In this document: positions 25,811 through 35,819 of the stretch, one piece after another
Position numbering within the stretch: position 1 is the stretch's first letter
Layout: each line of letters starts with the position of its first letter
NCBI RefSeq assembly: GCF_001424585.1
Contig: NZ_LMPJ01000014.1
Span: 21,503-85,502, forward strand
Direction of reading: 5' to 3'
Source of the DNA: Chryseobacterium sp. Leaf180
GTDB taxonomy: Bacteria > Bacteroidota > Bacteroidia > Flavobacteriales > Weeksellaceae
Length of the DNA stretch: 64,000 nucleotides
The notes under the pieces: generated by a model
Told to the model about the DNA's origin: nothing
Database searches by the model: none
The model's input: only the letters and a program-made list of their open reading frames with translations
Translations under genes and position numbers: made by a program

Positions 25811-27991
25811 TTATTTTTCTCCGCCGCCGCTTTTCTCCACGTCGGTTTTGGTATTTTCTTTTACTTTCTGGTTTCCGAAACGTTTTACGAAAGACAGAGA
25901 AAAGCCGTACCAGTCCCACTTAGACATACTCTGTACAAAACCGGATTGCGTATACGTTGTCGCATTATAATTCGGCCGCTGGAAAATATTGCTGAGCTGA
26001 AGACTGAATTCCATCTGCGTTTTCGGGAAAATTTTGGTTGCTGAAATCGTATGGAAAACGTTAGGGCGGTTCGTTGTTGAATTTCCGTTGTTTTGATTCG
26101 CCACTTCAACCCAGGCATTCAGATTAATGTTTTTTTCAAAAAGATTGGTGTACGAAAGATTGGCGTTTACACTTAAAAAATTAAGATAATTATTCGCTTT
26201 AAGGTTGTTTTTCTGGTTGAAATCGCTGTTGTCTATATAATTGTACGTCATCCCCAGATTGACTGTGAACTGATTGTTTAAAAAAGTCTGGTTGGTATTT
26301 GCCGAAACGAAATAGCGGTGACTTTTCCCTCTGAAGTTCGACTCCTGAGAAACGGTGATCTTTTGAGGCAAACCGTCTGATCCTGTTATGGTTTCGGGCA
26401 GATAATCCGTCCAGTAATCCTGGTCGCTGTAAAAATACCGCGCGGAGATAAAATACTTTTTATAAAGCCCAAGTTTTAATGAAAACCGATCTGTCGGGTT
26501 TGGTTCCAGCAAAAGATTTCCGCGGTTGTAAATACCCTGGCTGCCCGGCACCATAAAGGGATTGAACTCTGCGTAATACGGTCGCCAAAGGCTTTTGTTG
26601 TACGTAGCGGTCAGATCATAATTTTTTGAAATGGAATATTTAACCAAAATATTCGGCAAAAATGTTCCGTACGCATCCTGGCGTGATCTTCCTGAAATAT
26701 CCTGGCGAACGGTAAAATCAATGTATTCATACCGTAAACCCAGTCTCACATCCACTTTATCTAAAAACTTTTTACTGTAATTCGCGTACAGCGCACTGAT
26801 CTGATCTTCGTAATGAAAAACATCATACGGACTCAAACCGGTAAGTTTATTTCCGTATAACTGATTGGCAACTGCATTGTTGTTGATGTCGATTTTCCCA
26901 CCCGCTTCAAAGGTGTCACCTGCTTTTCCGACCGGCTGCGTGTAATCAATTTTCAGAAAATAATTCCTGTTGTTTCCGTCGTTGGCAACACCGATTTGAT
27001 CCAAAGGGGTGGTTCCGTTTTTGAGCACATTCTGTCTGATAAAAAGATCGTCATTTTTCTGCCCAAAATAATTGGAACCGATATTCACATCTAAAATCCG
27101 GTTTTTTTCTTTGTCGTAATATTTATAAAAAACATTTGCCCCCAGATTTCTGCTCGACCCGTTAGCATTCTGATCCTGTGTAAAAGCATTATCAAAAACA
27201 GAATTTACAGTTGTCGATCCTACAGCTTCAGATTCTGTACTGCTTTTGCTCTGAAAATATTCCAGCACAATTCCTACGGTATTTTTTGAGTTCAGTTCAT
27301 ATTCTGATGTTGATGAAACTGAAGGATTTCTCCACCGCGATGTTGACCGGGAATTTATTTCGCGAACCGACTGATCTTCGTAAAAATTATAAATATTTGA
27401 ATTTCTGTTGACACTGTAATTATCTCCGTAACTCGCTCCGAAAGTCTGGGTAAAATTTTTCTTATGATAATTGAGATTGATGTTGGAATACTGAGAATTT
27501 TTCGTGTTCTGGCGGTTGTTTAACGTCAAACTTCCTTTCATTCCTTCGTCTTCGCGCTTCTTCAACACGATATTTACGACCGCTCCGGACGCTTCGTATC
27601 TTGCCGAAGGGCTGGTAATCACCTCCACTTTCAAAAGATTATCCGCCGGAATGGTTTTCAAATATTCTTTCAGCTCTTTACCTGTGAACACTGATTTCCG
27701 GTCGTTGATATACACCGTTACCGATTCGCCTTCAGCACGTACCGCGTCGTTGTTATCAATACTCAAAAGCGGTGTCATTCGCAGGATATCCCAGGTTGTA
27801 TTACCGGCCACGATGGCGCTGTTGGCCACATTAAAAACGGTACGGTCAGCTTTAGATTCTACGGTGGCCTTTTTATAAGTCATTTTCACCGCTTCGATGG
27901 CCTGTTCCTTCGCGGGTACCGTGTCTTTTACGGTTTGGGCAGAGATGCAGATGCCCGTCAAAAGTGCGATGGGAATAAGAAGAGTTTTCAT
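25811..27991 (-). CDS. TonB-dependent receptor, outer-membrane beta-barrel family
   Basis: 726 aa. A signal peptide ends near residue 18 (ICISAQ). A plug-like region follows (about 45-150: WDILRMTPLLSID, YINDRKS, VEVITSPSARYEASGAVVNIVLKK), then a long Asn/Tyr/Ser-rich barrel. This is the PF14905-type barrel family of Bacteroidetes. Unlike many relatives it lacks the N-terminal carboxypeptidase-regulatory beta-sandwich, since the conserved plug begins soon after the signal. The C terminus ends in a charged tail (VEKSGGGEK) rather than an aromatic residue, which is unusual for a BAM-recognised barrel. Ligand unknown; no SusD-like partner is adjacent. Confidence 0.88.
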   Translation of the reverse strand: MKTLLIPIALLTGICISAQTVKDTVPAKEQAIEAVKMTYKKATVESKADRTVFNVANSAIVAGNTTWDILRMTPLLSIDNNDAVRAEGESVTVYINDRKSVFTGKELKEYLKTIPADNLLKVEVITSPSARYEASGAVVNIVLKKREDEGMKGSLTLNNRQNTKNSQYSNINLNYHKKNFTQTFGASYGDNYSVNRNSNIYNFYEDQSVREINSRSTSRWRNPSVSSTSEYELNSKNTVGIVLEYFQSKSSTESEAVGSTTVNSVFDNAFTQDQNANGSSRNLGANVFYKYYDKEKNRILDVNIGSNYFGQKNDDLFIRQNVLKNGTTPLDQIGVANDGNNRNYFLKIDYTQPVGKAGDTFEAGGKIDINNNAVANQLYGNKLTGLSPYDVFHYEDQISALYANYSKKFLDKVDVRLGLRYEYIDFTVRQDISGRSRQDAYGTFLPNILVKYSISKNYDLTATYNKSLWRPYYAEFNPFMVPGSQGIYNRGNLLLEPNPTDRFSLKLGLYKKYFISARYFYSDQDYWTDYLPETITGSDGLPQKITVSQESNFRGKSHRYFVSANTNQTFLNNQFTVNLGMTYNYIDNSDFNQKNNLKANNYLNFLSVNANLSYTNLFEKNINLNAWVEVANQNNGNSTTNRPNVFHTISATKIFPKTQMEFSLQLSNIFQRPNYNATTYTQSGFVQSMSKWDWYGFSLSFVKRFGNQKVKENTKTDVEKSGGGEK

Positions 27992-28254
27992 GGATCGTTT
28001 AGTTTCAGTTACCGATAAGACAACGCAACAGCCGGTTCTGTTACACTGTTCTGATATTAAATTTCATTAAAACTCAACTAAAAGTGATAACTGTCTTGTT
28101 ATCAGAGACAAAATTTCTGACAATTTTAAAATTTAAATTTCATTAAAAAACAGTCACTGATTTAAAAAATATTTAAATAAAACACCCATATTACACGGTA
28201 ATCAAAGTATCTTTACCGTACCTACTTATCATTCCTAACATAAATTTACAAAAG

Positions 28255-30438
28255 ATGAAAAGAAAGCTATTTTCTGCATTGGCCTTATCGCTGGCACTGT
28301 CTGGCTATGCCCAACAAAATCTATGGTCTTCAGCCCCAAAAAACATCCGTGAAAATCTGAAACCACGCTGGACAAAACCCAATGAGTTTGCCCTTTACAG
28401 TCTTGATGTTTCAAAACTGAAAAATGAGCTGAAAAATGCGCCGATGAGACTTTCCGGCAATGAAAGTCTGACGGTAAAATTCCCTGCTGCTGACGGTTCT
28501 TTTAAAGAATATATTGTGCAGGAAGCGCCCATCATGGAGGAAGGGCTGCAAAATCAGTTTCCGGATATCCGCTCGTATGTTGGCTGGCAAAAGAGCCATC
28601 CTGAAAACAGCATCCGATTCAGCATCACGCCTGAAACCGGTATCAATATTATGTATTTTGATGGCTGGGAAATCAGTTATCTCGATCCTTACACGCAGGA
28701 TCATTCGACTTATATTTTTTACAAGAGAAAAGATTTACCAAAGAACGACCGTTTATTTGAATGCCATGTTGAAGACGCGATTGACGCTGCGTCGAAAAAT
28801 GAATCGGGGAAAGCAGCTCTGGTTACTGACGGTTTTTTAAGAAAGTACCGTCTTGCTTTGGCAGCAACCGGTGAATACACGACTTTTCACGGAGGCGTAA
28901 ACGGTGCGATGAATGCGATGAATGTTACGATGACCCGTGTGAACGGTGTTTATGAAAAAACAATCTCTTCGACTATGATGCTGATCGCGAATAACAGTCA
29001 GCTGATCTATACCAATGCAGCGACCGACCCTTATACCAATGACGATGGAGGTGCTATGCTTACAGAAAACATCAACACGATAAATTCTGTAATAGGTTCT
29101 GCAAATTACGACATCGGTCACGTTTTCAGTACAGGCGGTGGCGGTGTCGCCTATTTAGGTTCGATCTGCACCACAAGTAAGGCGGGCGGTGTTACAGGTT
29201 CCGGAGCTCCCATCGGTGATCCTTTTGATATCGATTACGTCGCACATGAAATCGGACATCAGTTTGGAGGAAACCATACATTCAGAGCCAATACCGGTTC
29301 GTGTCAGGGAAATGCAAACAGCGCGACGGCTTTCGAGCCGGGAAGCGGCTCAACCATTATGGCTTACGCGGGAATCTGCGGCTCGAGCAATAATGTTCAG
29401 AGTAACAGCGATGCTTATTTTCATGCAGTTAATGTGGCTGAAATGTACACTGTAATTACCAGACCCACAGACTGCTCCGTAAAAACAGCAAATAATAATC
29501 TGGTACCCACTGCAAATGCAGGAGCCGATTATATTATACCAAAAGGAACTGCTTTTGTGCTGACAGGAGTCGGTACCGATCCCAATAACGACCCGCTTAC
29601 CTATCTTTGGGAACAGTACAACAGCCAAAGCAATACGCAGCCGCCTGTAAGCACAGCGACGGTTGGCCCGGTGTACCGATCCAGAACGCCTACCAGTTCA
29701 CCCATGAGATATTTCCCAAGACTTGCTTCTGTCGTGGCAAATAATCTGACTACACAGTGGGAAATCACACCTTCGGTGGCCCGTACGCTTAATTTTTCTC
29801 TGGTTGTCAATGACAATAAAGCAACGGGAAATCAGGCTGCAAATGATGCAATGGTGGTTACTGTAACCAATGACGGACCTTTTGCCGTAACGGCACCCAA
29901 CGGAACCGTACCTTACAGCGCTGCAAATCCTGTAACGGTTACCTGGAATGTTGCCGGAACCAACACCGGAACGATTAACACACAGAATGTCACGATTTTA
30001 TTATCGAAAGATGCAGGTTTAACATTTACCACCGTCTTAGCGGCGAGTGTACCCAATAACGGTTCTGCTGTTGTTAATTTACCCAATGAAAATATTGCCA
30101 CCGCAAGAATTATGGTGAAATCGGTTGGTAATATCTACTATGCGCTTAATCCGAATTTCTTCAGTGTCACCAGCTTCCTGGCGACCGCTGAATCTGCGCA
30201 AACTGCTTTTTCTATTTACCCGAATCCAGCGAAAGAGGTGGTGAATATTAAGATGAGAAAGCCGTCAGATTCCGGAAGTTATATGATGTACGATATGTCG
30301 GGAAAACTGGTAACATCAGGAATTATAAAAGGCGATACAAAAATTTCCACAGAAGGATTTACCACCGGAAATTATGTTTTGACTGTTACAATTGAAAACG
30401 GCGAAACGCATACTCTGAAACTGATCATTCAGAAGTAA
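28255..30438 (+). CDS. Secreted reprolysin-like metalloprotease with T9SS tail
   Basis: 727 aa, complete. A signal peptide ends near residue 19 (SGYAQQ), then a propeptide of about 180 residues, then the catalytic domain with HEIGHQFGGNH starting at residue 331 and the Met-turn STIMAYAG about 40 residues on. Ig-like beta domains follow (PKGTAFVLTG; VTWNVAGTN), and the C terminus is a T9SS domain (YPNPAKEVVNI...LIIQK). The paralogue at the left edge shares the catalytic and Ig regions but adds FN3 and GEVED modules. The enzyme should be secreted and zinc dependent. A terminator follows. Confidence 0.95.
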   Translation: MKRKLFSALALSLALSGYAQQNLWSSAPKNIRENLKPRWTKPNEFALYSLDVSKLKNELKNAPMRLSGNESLTVKFPAADGSFKEYIVQEAPIMEEGLQNQFPDIRSYVGWQKSHPENSIRFSITPETGINIMYFDGWEISYLDPYTQDHSTYIFYKRKDLPKNDRLFECHVEDAIDAASKNESGKAALVTDGFLRKYRLALAATGEYTTFHGGVNGAMNAMNVTMTRVNGVYEKTISSTMMLIANNSQLIYTNAATDPYTNDDGGAMLTENINTINSVIGSANYDIGHVFSTGGGGVAYLGSICTTSKAGGVTGSGAPIGDPFDIDYVAHEIGHQFGGNHTFRANTGSCQGNANSATAFEPGSGSTIMAYAGICGSSNNVQSNSDAYFHAVNVAEMYTVITRPTDCSVKTANNNLVPTANAGADYIIPKGTAFVLTGVGTDPNNDPLTYLWEQYNSQSNTQPPVSTATVGPVYRSRTPTSSPMRYFPRLASVVANNLTTQWEITPSVARTLNFSLVVNDNKATGNQAANDAMVVTVTNDGPFAVTAPNGTVPYSAANPVTVTWNVAGTNTGTINTQNVTILLSKDAGLTFTTVLAASVPNNGSAVVNLPNENIATARIMVKSVGNIYYALNPNFFSVTSFLATAESAQTAFSIYPNPAKEVVNIKMRKPSDSGSYMMYDMSGKLVTSGIIKGDTKISTEGFTTGNYVLTVTIENGETHTLKLIIQK

Positions 30439-30460
30439 TATTTTATAGATATTCAAATAA

Positions 30461-30490
30461 AAACCTGCTCGATTCAGTGCAGGTTTTTTT
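30461..30490 (+). terminator. Terminator of the second metalloprotease
   Basis: AAACCTGC/GCAGGTTT stem with a 10-base loop and T7. Confidence 0.88.
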
Positions 30491-31154
30491 GTGCACTTAC
30501 TTCAGCGGCTATGCTAAACATCTATATATTTAAAAAAAATAATAGCCGTTAATCGATATTCGTATCTATGATTCAGGTTTTTTAAAGTATATCAAAATAT
30601 TGCAGAAATCATAAAGAAATCAAGATTATACTATCAGTTCTATACTGAATAACTTTCCTTCGAAAACAGACCGTTTGAGGACTTTTCACATACCACATTG
30701 ATACACTATAGTGGGAGTATCTATGCTTTATCTATACACTATCTATACACCATCTCTACTTAACACCTCTCTGAGCACTGTCAGAAAGCGATTTCGGCAA
30801 TAAACTGATTCGATATTCATCTTAAATCGGTCCTTTTGCAGATTAATGCTTGGTATCTTAACGGTATTAAATAAATATTCATAAAGCATCTATTCTGTGA
30901 ATTTTTCAATTAAATTTTAGTCAGATCAGATCTGAAGTATGCGTTCATTATTATCATTTACAATATGATCGTTATACATTCAAACTTTTCTGTTGAATAC
31001 ATTTCTTTTATTTCCAACATCCAGTTATTGATCAGCCCTCCAAATTGTACCTCAATTTCACAAAAAATGTCGCGCTGGTATTATAGTTGCGATTATATCT
31101 GTTCAATTTGCTAAAGACCGACACCAAATTTTTACACCATAAAAAATTATTATT
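30491..31154. other. 664-bp gene-free region
   Basis: I see no gene on either strand. A short direct repeat (CTATCTATACAC-like words around 30729-30755) is the only visible structure. The SDR promoter must lie near the right end. Confidence 0.6.
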
Positions 31155-32078
31155 ATGAACGAACAGTTTAATTCACAGGAAGGAAAAAGGCCGCAGGCAA
31201 AACCTACAGATCCGCGATCGAAATATCCGAAACCGCCATTTGAAAAACAGTACCAGCCGTTTCCGGGTCTGGCATCGAAAATGAATCCGGTACCGGATCA
31301 CGGCGAGGAAAGTTATGTAGGTTCCGGCAGGCTGATGGGAAGAAAAGCGCTGATTACGGGAGGTGATTCCGGGATTGGACGTGCGGCGGCGATTGCGTAT
31401 GCGAGAGAAGGCGCTGATGTGGCCATTAATTATCTGCCGGATGAAGAACCGGATGCTAAAGAAGTGATCGAACTGATCGAAAAGGCAGGAAGAAAAGCGG
31501 TAGGTATCCCTGGCGATCTGCGTGAAGAATCGTTCTGCAAAGAACTTGTTGAAAAAGCCGTTGCCGAACTGGGTGGACTTGATATTCTGATCAATAACGC
31601 CGGTCACCAGAAAACCCACGAATCGATTCTCGATATCAGTACCGAAGAATTTGACCGCGTAATGAAAACCAATATTTACGCGCCTTTCTGGCTGATCAAA
31701 GCAGCGCTTCCCCATCTGGAGCCAGGCGCTTCAATTATCGGACTTTCTTCAGAGCAGGCGTATGATCCTTCAGAAGATTTATACGATTATGCAATGACAA
31801 AAGCAGCAACCACCAGCTATGTTAAGTCTCTGGCAAAACAGCTTGGCCCTAAGGGAATCCGCGTAAACGGTGTGGCACCGGGACCTGTCTGGACTGCCTT
31901 GGAAGTCAGTGGTGGACAGACGATGGAGAAACTCGAAAAATTCGGGGAGAAAACCGTATTCGGAAGACCCGGACAACCGGCAGAACTCGCCTCCATTTTC
32001 GTGCAGCTTGCCGCAGAAGACGCCAGCTTCGCGACCGGACAGATCTACGCCTCCTCCGGCGGAAACGGACAGCCTTAA
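31155..32078 (+). CDS. SDR-family oxidoreductase (YghA-like)
   Basis: 307 aa. A Pro-rich N-terminal extension of about 60 residues (KYPKPPFEKQYQPFPG) precedes the Rossmann fold, as in YghA/general-stress SDRs. The NAD(P) motif is TGGDSGIGRA (about 67-76), followed by NNAGHQ and the catalytic YDYAMTK (Tyr/Lys). The final GQIYASSGG is the usual SDR end. Substrate unknown; relatives are induced by stress or desiccation. It has its own terminator. Confidence 0.92.
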   Translation: MNEQFNSQEGKRPQAKPTDPRSKYPKPPFEKQYQPFPGLASKMNPVPDHGEESYVGSGRLMGRKALITGGDSGIGRAAAIAYAREGADVAINYLPDEEPDAKEVIELIEKAGRKAVGIPGDLREESFCKELVEKAVAELGGLDILINNAGHQKTHESILDISTEEFDRVMKTNIYAPFWLIKAALPHLEPGASIIGLSSEQAYDPSEDLYDYAMTKAATTSYVKSLAKQLGPKGIRVNGVAPGPVWTALEVSGGQTMEKLEKFGEKTVFGRPGQPAELASIFVQLAAEDASFATGQIYASSGGNGQP

Positions 32079-32081
32079 AAT

Positions 32082-32116
32082 AAAAATCCTCCGAAATTTT
32101 CGGAGGATTTTTTGTT
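32082..32116 (+). terminator. Terminator of the SDR gene
   Basis: AAAATCCTCCGAAA pairs with TTTTCGGAGGATTTT, continuing into Ts. Confidence 0.88.
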
Positions 32117-32240
32117 ATGTGGACCTATTCTACAATATTTTTATTTTGCAAAGAACTTCAAATGCCTTCATTTCAATCAATAACTGATCATACCTATCTT
32201 TTATTCTTTGATCAATATCAGCTAACGCTGTCTTTTACCA

Positions 32241-33749
32241 CTAAAATACATCTTTTAGCTTCTGATAAAGTCTCCGAAACTTATCAAAATTTCTCAAATA
32301 GACCGCATGATTTTCCCTACTTGGCCTATACACCAGTTCAGCAGTGTCTATTCCATTCGTTACTTGCTTTTCGGTGACTTGCTTCTTCAAGTCAATTCCC
32401 AATGCTTCCATCCCTATCAGTGCCGCTCCCCATGCAGAGCTTTCCACTGTATTTTTAATGATAACAGGCTTGTCAAAAATATCTGCCAGCATCTGAACCA
32501 GGTTCTGAGAATTTGCAAGACCGCCACTTGCATATATTGTGTGGATGGGGCCTGTGTTTTCTTCCAAGGCAATTCCCACGCTATAAATTGCGAACAGCAT
32601 TCCCTCCATCATTGCACGTGCAAAGTGTGCTTTGGTGTGATTCAGCTGTATGCCAAAATACACGCCTTTCGCACTGGCATTCCAGTACGGCGCCCGTTCA
32701 CCCGTTAAGTAAGGCAGAAAAATTAAGCCTTCTGATCCCGGACTGACTGAATCTATCATTTCATTTAATAAGGCTGTTGCCTCATGATCCTGTAATTTGT
32801 CGCCCGATCCGCATAAAAAGTTATCCCGAAACCAATTCCGCAAAATCCCACCATTATTTACCGCGCCTCCGATTATATATTCATCCGGTCTCAGGAGATA
32901 GCTGAATAAACGTTGCTTCTGCTCTGGGTTTGGCCGAGGACTGGTTACCCGTATCGCGCCGCTGGTGCCAATGGTTACAGATGCTACGCCCGGTTCCACA
33001 GCGCCCACTCCCAGATTGGCGAGACATCCATCGCTGCCGCCAATCACAAATAAGGAACCTTCGGGGATGTTCATACAAGCTGCAATGTCCGGGTCCATCA
33101 ATTTTAACATATGATCAACCGGTACCGGCTTCGATAACTGCTCAGCAGAGATTCCTGCTACATTCAGTGCTAAGGCAGACCATTCCAGTTTGTGTATATC
33201 GAACAGTCCGGTAGCCGATGCAATGGAATGGTCAATTACATACTCACCAAACAGGCGGTAAAATAAAAGTTCTTTAATACCAATAAATTTATGGGACCGA
33301 TCAAACACTTCTTTATCATTCTGCCGCATCCATATTAATTTGCAAAGTACAGACATGGGGTGAATGGGTGTTCCGGTCCGCTGATATAAATGTCGTCCAT
33401 TATCGCTGTCCTTTAATTCATCCGCAATACTTTCACTTCTGCGATCGGCCCAAATGATACAATTGGTGAGTGGGTTCCCCATTGCGTCTACCGCTATTAA
33501 CCCATGCATGGCACTGCTCACCGAAATACAAAGAGGCTGTATTGTCCTGTCAACTTTCCTTAATTCGGTCATCACCTGCGCCACGGAAGCGATACACGCG
33601 CTGTAAATGACTTCGGGATCCTGTTCGTAATGCCCTTCTAAAGGATTCAGTATAGGGTACGATATACTGTGTGCTGCCAAAACATTCCCTGTTGGGTCAA
33701 AAGCCACAGCTTTTGTGGATGAAGTTCCTATGTCTAATCCTATGATCAT
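32241..33749 (-). CDS. gntK: Gluconokinase (FGGY family)
   Basis: 502 aa. The N-terminal phosphate motif is DIGTSSTKAVAFD (5-17), with SSAMHGL and WADRRS in the first domain and GGSDGCLANLG and TIGTSGAIR in the second; these match FGGY sugar kinases, and the SSAMHGL plus MSVLCKLIW set favours gluconokinase over xylulokinase. It would phosphorylate gluconate to 6-phosphogluconate. No gluconate permease or 6-phosphogluconate dehydrogenase is next to it; upstream begins the AT-rich island, so an old operon may have been split there. This is inference. Confidence 0.85.
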   Translation of the reverse strand: MIIGLDIGTSSTKAVAFDPTGNVLAAHSISYPILNPLEGHYEQDPEVIYSACIASVAQVMTELRKVDRTIQPLCISVSSAMHGLIAVDAMGNPLTNCIIWADRRSESIADELKDSDNGRHLYQRTGTPIHPMSVLCKLIWMRQNDKEVFDRSHKFIGIKELLFYRLFGEYVIDHSIASATGLFDIHKLEWSALALNVAGISAEQLSKPVPVDHMLKLMDPDIAACMNIPEGSLFVIGGSDGCLANLGVGAVEPGVASVTIGTSGAIRVTSPRPNPEQKQRLFSYLLRPDEYIIGGAVNNGGILRNWFRDNFLCGSGDKLQDHEATALLNEMIDSVSPGSEGLIFLPYLTGERAPYWNASAKGVYFGIQLNHTKAHFARAMMEGMLFAIYSVGIALEENTGPIHTIYASGGLANSQNLVQMLADIFDKPVIIKNTVESSAWGAALIGMEALGIDLKKQVTEKQVTNGIDTAELVYRPSRENHAVYLRNFDKFRRLYQKLKDVF

Positions 33750-34873
33750 CGGTATGATTGTTTTTGGTATTTATTATTAACAATAATAATGCAGAGAAAA
33801 TCGTCAGATTTAAAAAATGCTTCAGTACATAAGTATCGTATTAATCAATTCTAAAATAAATGTAAGGTCTATTAAATGTATACGCTTGTTTTTGGATGGT
33901 AAACGGAAAAACCAGAACTTCTATCGGTAAATTTTACAGATCTACAGCCAAAGCCAATACACTAGGCATTGAAGAAAGTTCTACAGAAAGCCGAAAGTAA
34001 TTTTAGAGGATTTCTTTCCTAAAGAGAGCTGAAATTTCAATTGTGAAACACTATCCAATTCGGCATCACCTATTAAGTTTACGAGCAACAAAGTTATCAA
34101 CTAAAAAATTAATTATTTTCATCAAAACCCTTTTGAAGTGAGATATGTTATCGGTGCAGATCATTTTGATGAATAACATATATTGGAAAATATTTTGTGT
34201 TTAGAATGTTTTATGTTTGAGATGACTGACCACACAAAAGAATTTGTGAGGCAGCTGGGATTGCAGTAGTAATTATCTGATAAATTTTGCAAACAGAACT
34301 CACCTTCTAATTGTATAATAATAGCTAAAGATTATTGACATAAATGAAAAAAATATATAGCCCACTAAACTCATTACCTCTACTGATTATTGAACATAAA
34401 ATTTAAAAATAGAATCATATTTCGCAATCAATTAACTTCTTCTTCAAAAATAACTAATACTGAAAATCAAATATTTACAATTAAGTGGTACAAATACGAT
34501 ACTGATTTGTAAGTTATAATTGCGAATATATATGTTGAATATCAAATCTTAAATGATGCACAAACTAACAATTCCTACTTACATTATTAATAACCAAAAT
34601 TTTACAAAACTTTGATTTTTTAAGATTGGAGACCCATCACTGTAGGATTATATACAGTTTCGACGGAATTGATTATTGATGGTTGTTTATGCGAATAAAT
34701 GCGTAAAAAAATGATATAGCGTTAAGATGCTATACCATTTTTTTCAGAATCTCATCATAGCAAATACCTATAGATAAGGGTTTCCAGATTTCTCACAGTA
34801 AAAATAAGCAGAAAGCTCAAACTTTCAATTTTGTAATTAACCAACAGTTCGCCAGCCCCTTCATATCCGCACA
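33750..34873. other. 1.1-kb gene-poor left border of the island
   Basis: Only short frames remain. One of 34 codons (33896-34000, beginning MVNGKTRTS) is basic and coding-like but matches nothing I know; another short stretch near 34219-34269 (ATG...CTGGGATTGCAGTAG) looks like a gene remnant. The composition becomes strongly AT rich here. I take it as decayed sequence at an integration border. Confidence 0.5.
34704..34745. terminator. Terminator downstream of the 266-aa gene
   Basis: AAATG-A-TATAGC pairs with GCTATA-C-CATTT, flanked by As on the left and Ts on the right, so it can work in both directions. Confidence 0.7.
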
Positions 34874-35674
34874 TTAGTAATCCGGTTGATTTCCGTATTC
34901 TTGAAGCTTTATATGTGGAAGATTCCCTACCTTATATTTTTTTGATTTTATTTGATTTATTACACCTTCTCTACTAATTCCAAAAAGATTAGAGATATAA
35001 TGAAAATGTGGTTGGCCGTCTTCCCAATTTTCTTTTCCACCAATACTATCATACGTTATAAAAAAGCAGTGCCATTCATCTCCCTTTTCAATAAATTTTG
35101 CGATTTTCACAGATCTTTGTTCTAGCGCCATTTTAAGTTCTCCATCTGTCAATTCTGTTCCACCCAGTTTTGTGATTTTTCCATCTTCATTTTTCATATA
35201 TGCTAATGGTAATTTTTTTCCTTCAATTGATGTTGTTTGAAATTCAGAAGAGTATTGACTTAGTGTATATCCTTGATTACCTGCAAAAAATAAAAATGCC
35301 ATGAGAATGTCCGGAGTTAGAACCATTCCATTTAAAATTTTTATTTGTTCTTTTTTTCTAGTTGTTTGTAGTAAGTCTTTTAATGCTTCTGGAATTATAA
35401 TATTGTCAAAACTGGAAATATATTCCTTACACGTCTCAGAAGTTGCTAATAAAGCTTTTTTACCTTCTTCAGTCGGTTTTTTTCTACCAGTCGCTTCCTC
35501 AGGAAAGGTAAGCATTATTCCTTTCATCAAGCATGCCTCATAGTAATGTTGTTGGGGGTGAACATTTTCAAAATCCTCACCTCCAAATACTATCAATGTT
35601 TCACCTGTTTTTTTATTTATTATTTCTTGTATTCTCATTTTTATAAACTTGTAGCTAACAATAGGTTTACGCAT
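34874..35674 (-). CDS. Island protein of unknown function
   Basis: 266 aa, or 254 aa from the Met of MRIQEIINK (35638), which I prefer because the first 12 residues are basic and unlike the rest. It is soluble. The C-terminal end (HYISNLFGISREGVINQIKS) resembles a small helix-turn-helix, with a preceding Trp-containing stretch (DEWHCFFITYD). I recognise no family. It is the leftmost gene of the island and is separated from the next by 145 bp, so it may have its own promoter. Confidence 0.7.
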   Translation of the reverse strand: MRKPIVSYKFIKMRIQEIINKKTGETLIVFGGEDFENVHPQQHYYEACLMKGIMLTFPEEATGRKKPTEEGKKALLATSETCKEYISSFDNIIIPEALKDLLQTTRKKEQIKILNGMVLTPDILMAFLFFAGNQGYTLSQYSSEFQTTSIEGKKLPLAYMKNEDGKITKLGGTELTDGELKMALEQRSVKIAKFIEKGDEWHCFFITYDSIGGKENWEDGQPHFHYISNLFGISREGVINQIKSKKYKVGNLPHIKLQEYGNQPDY

Positions 35675-35819
35675 CGTGTCAATCTGATTTACAAAACTTT
35701 CAGTAAATCCATTTATATTACTTATAAGAAATTTATTTTGATCGTTTTTTGAGATTCACTTATATAGGATTTACGTTTTTTTTGCTAATCGCCAACTATA
35801 CATTTTTTATCAGTTATTA

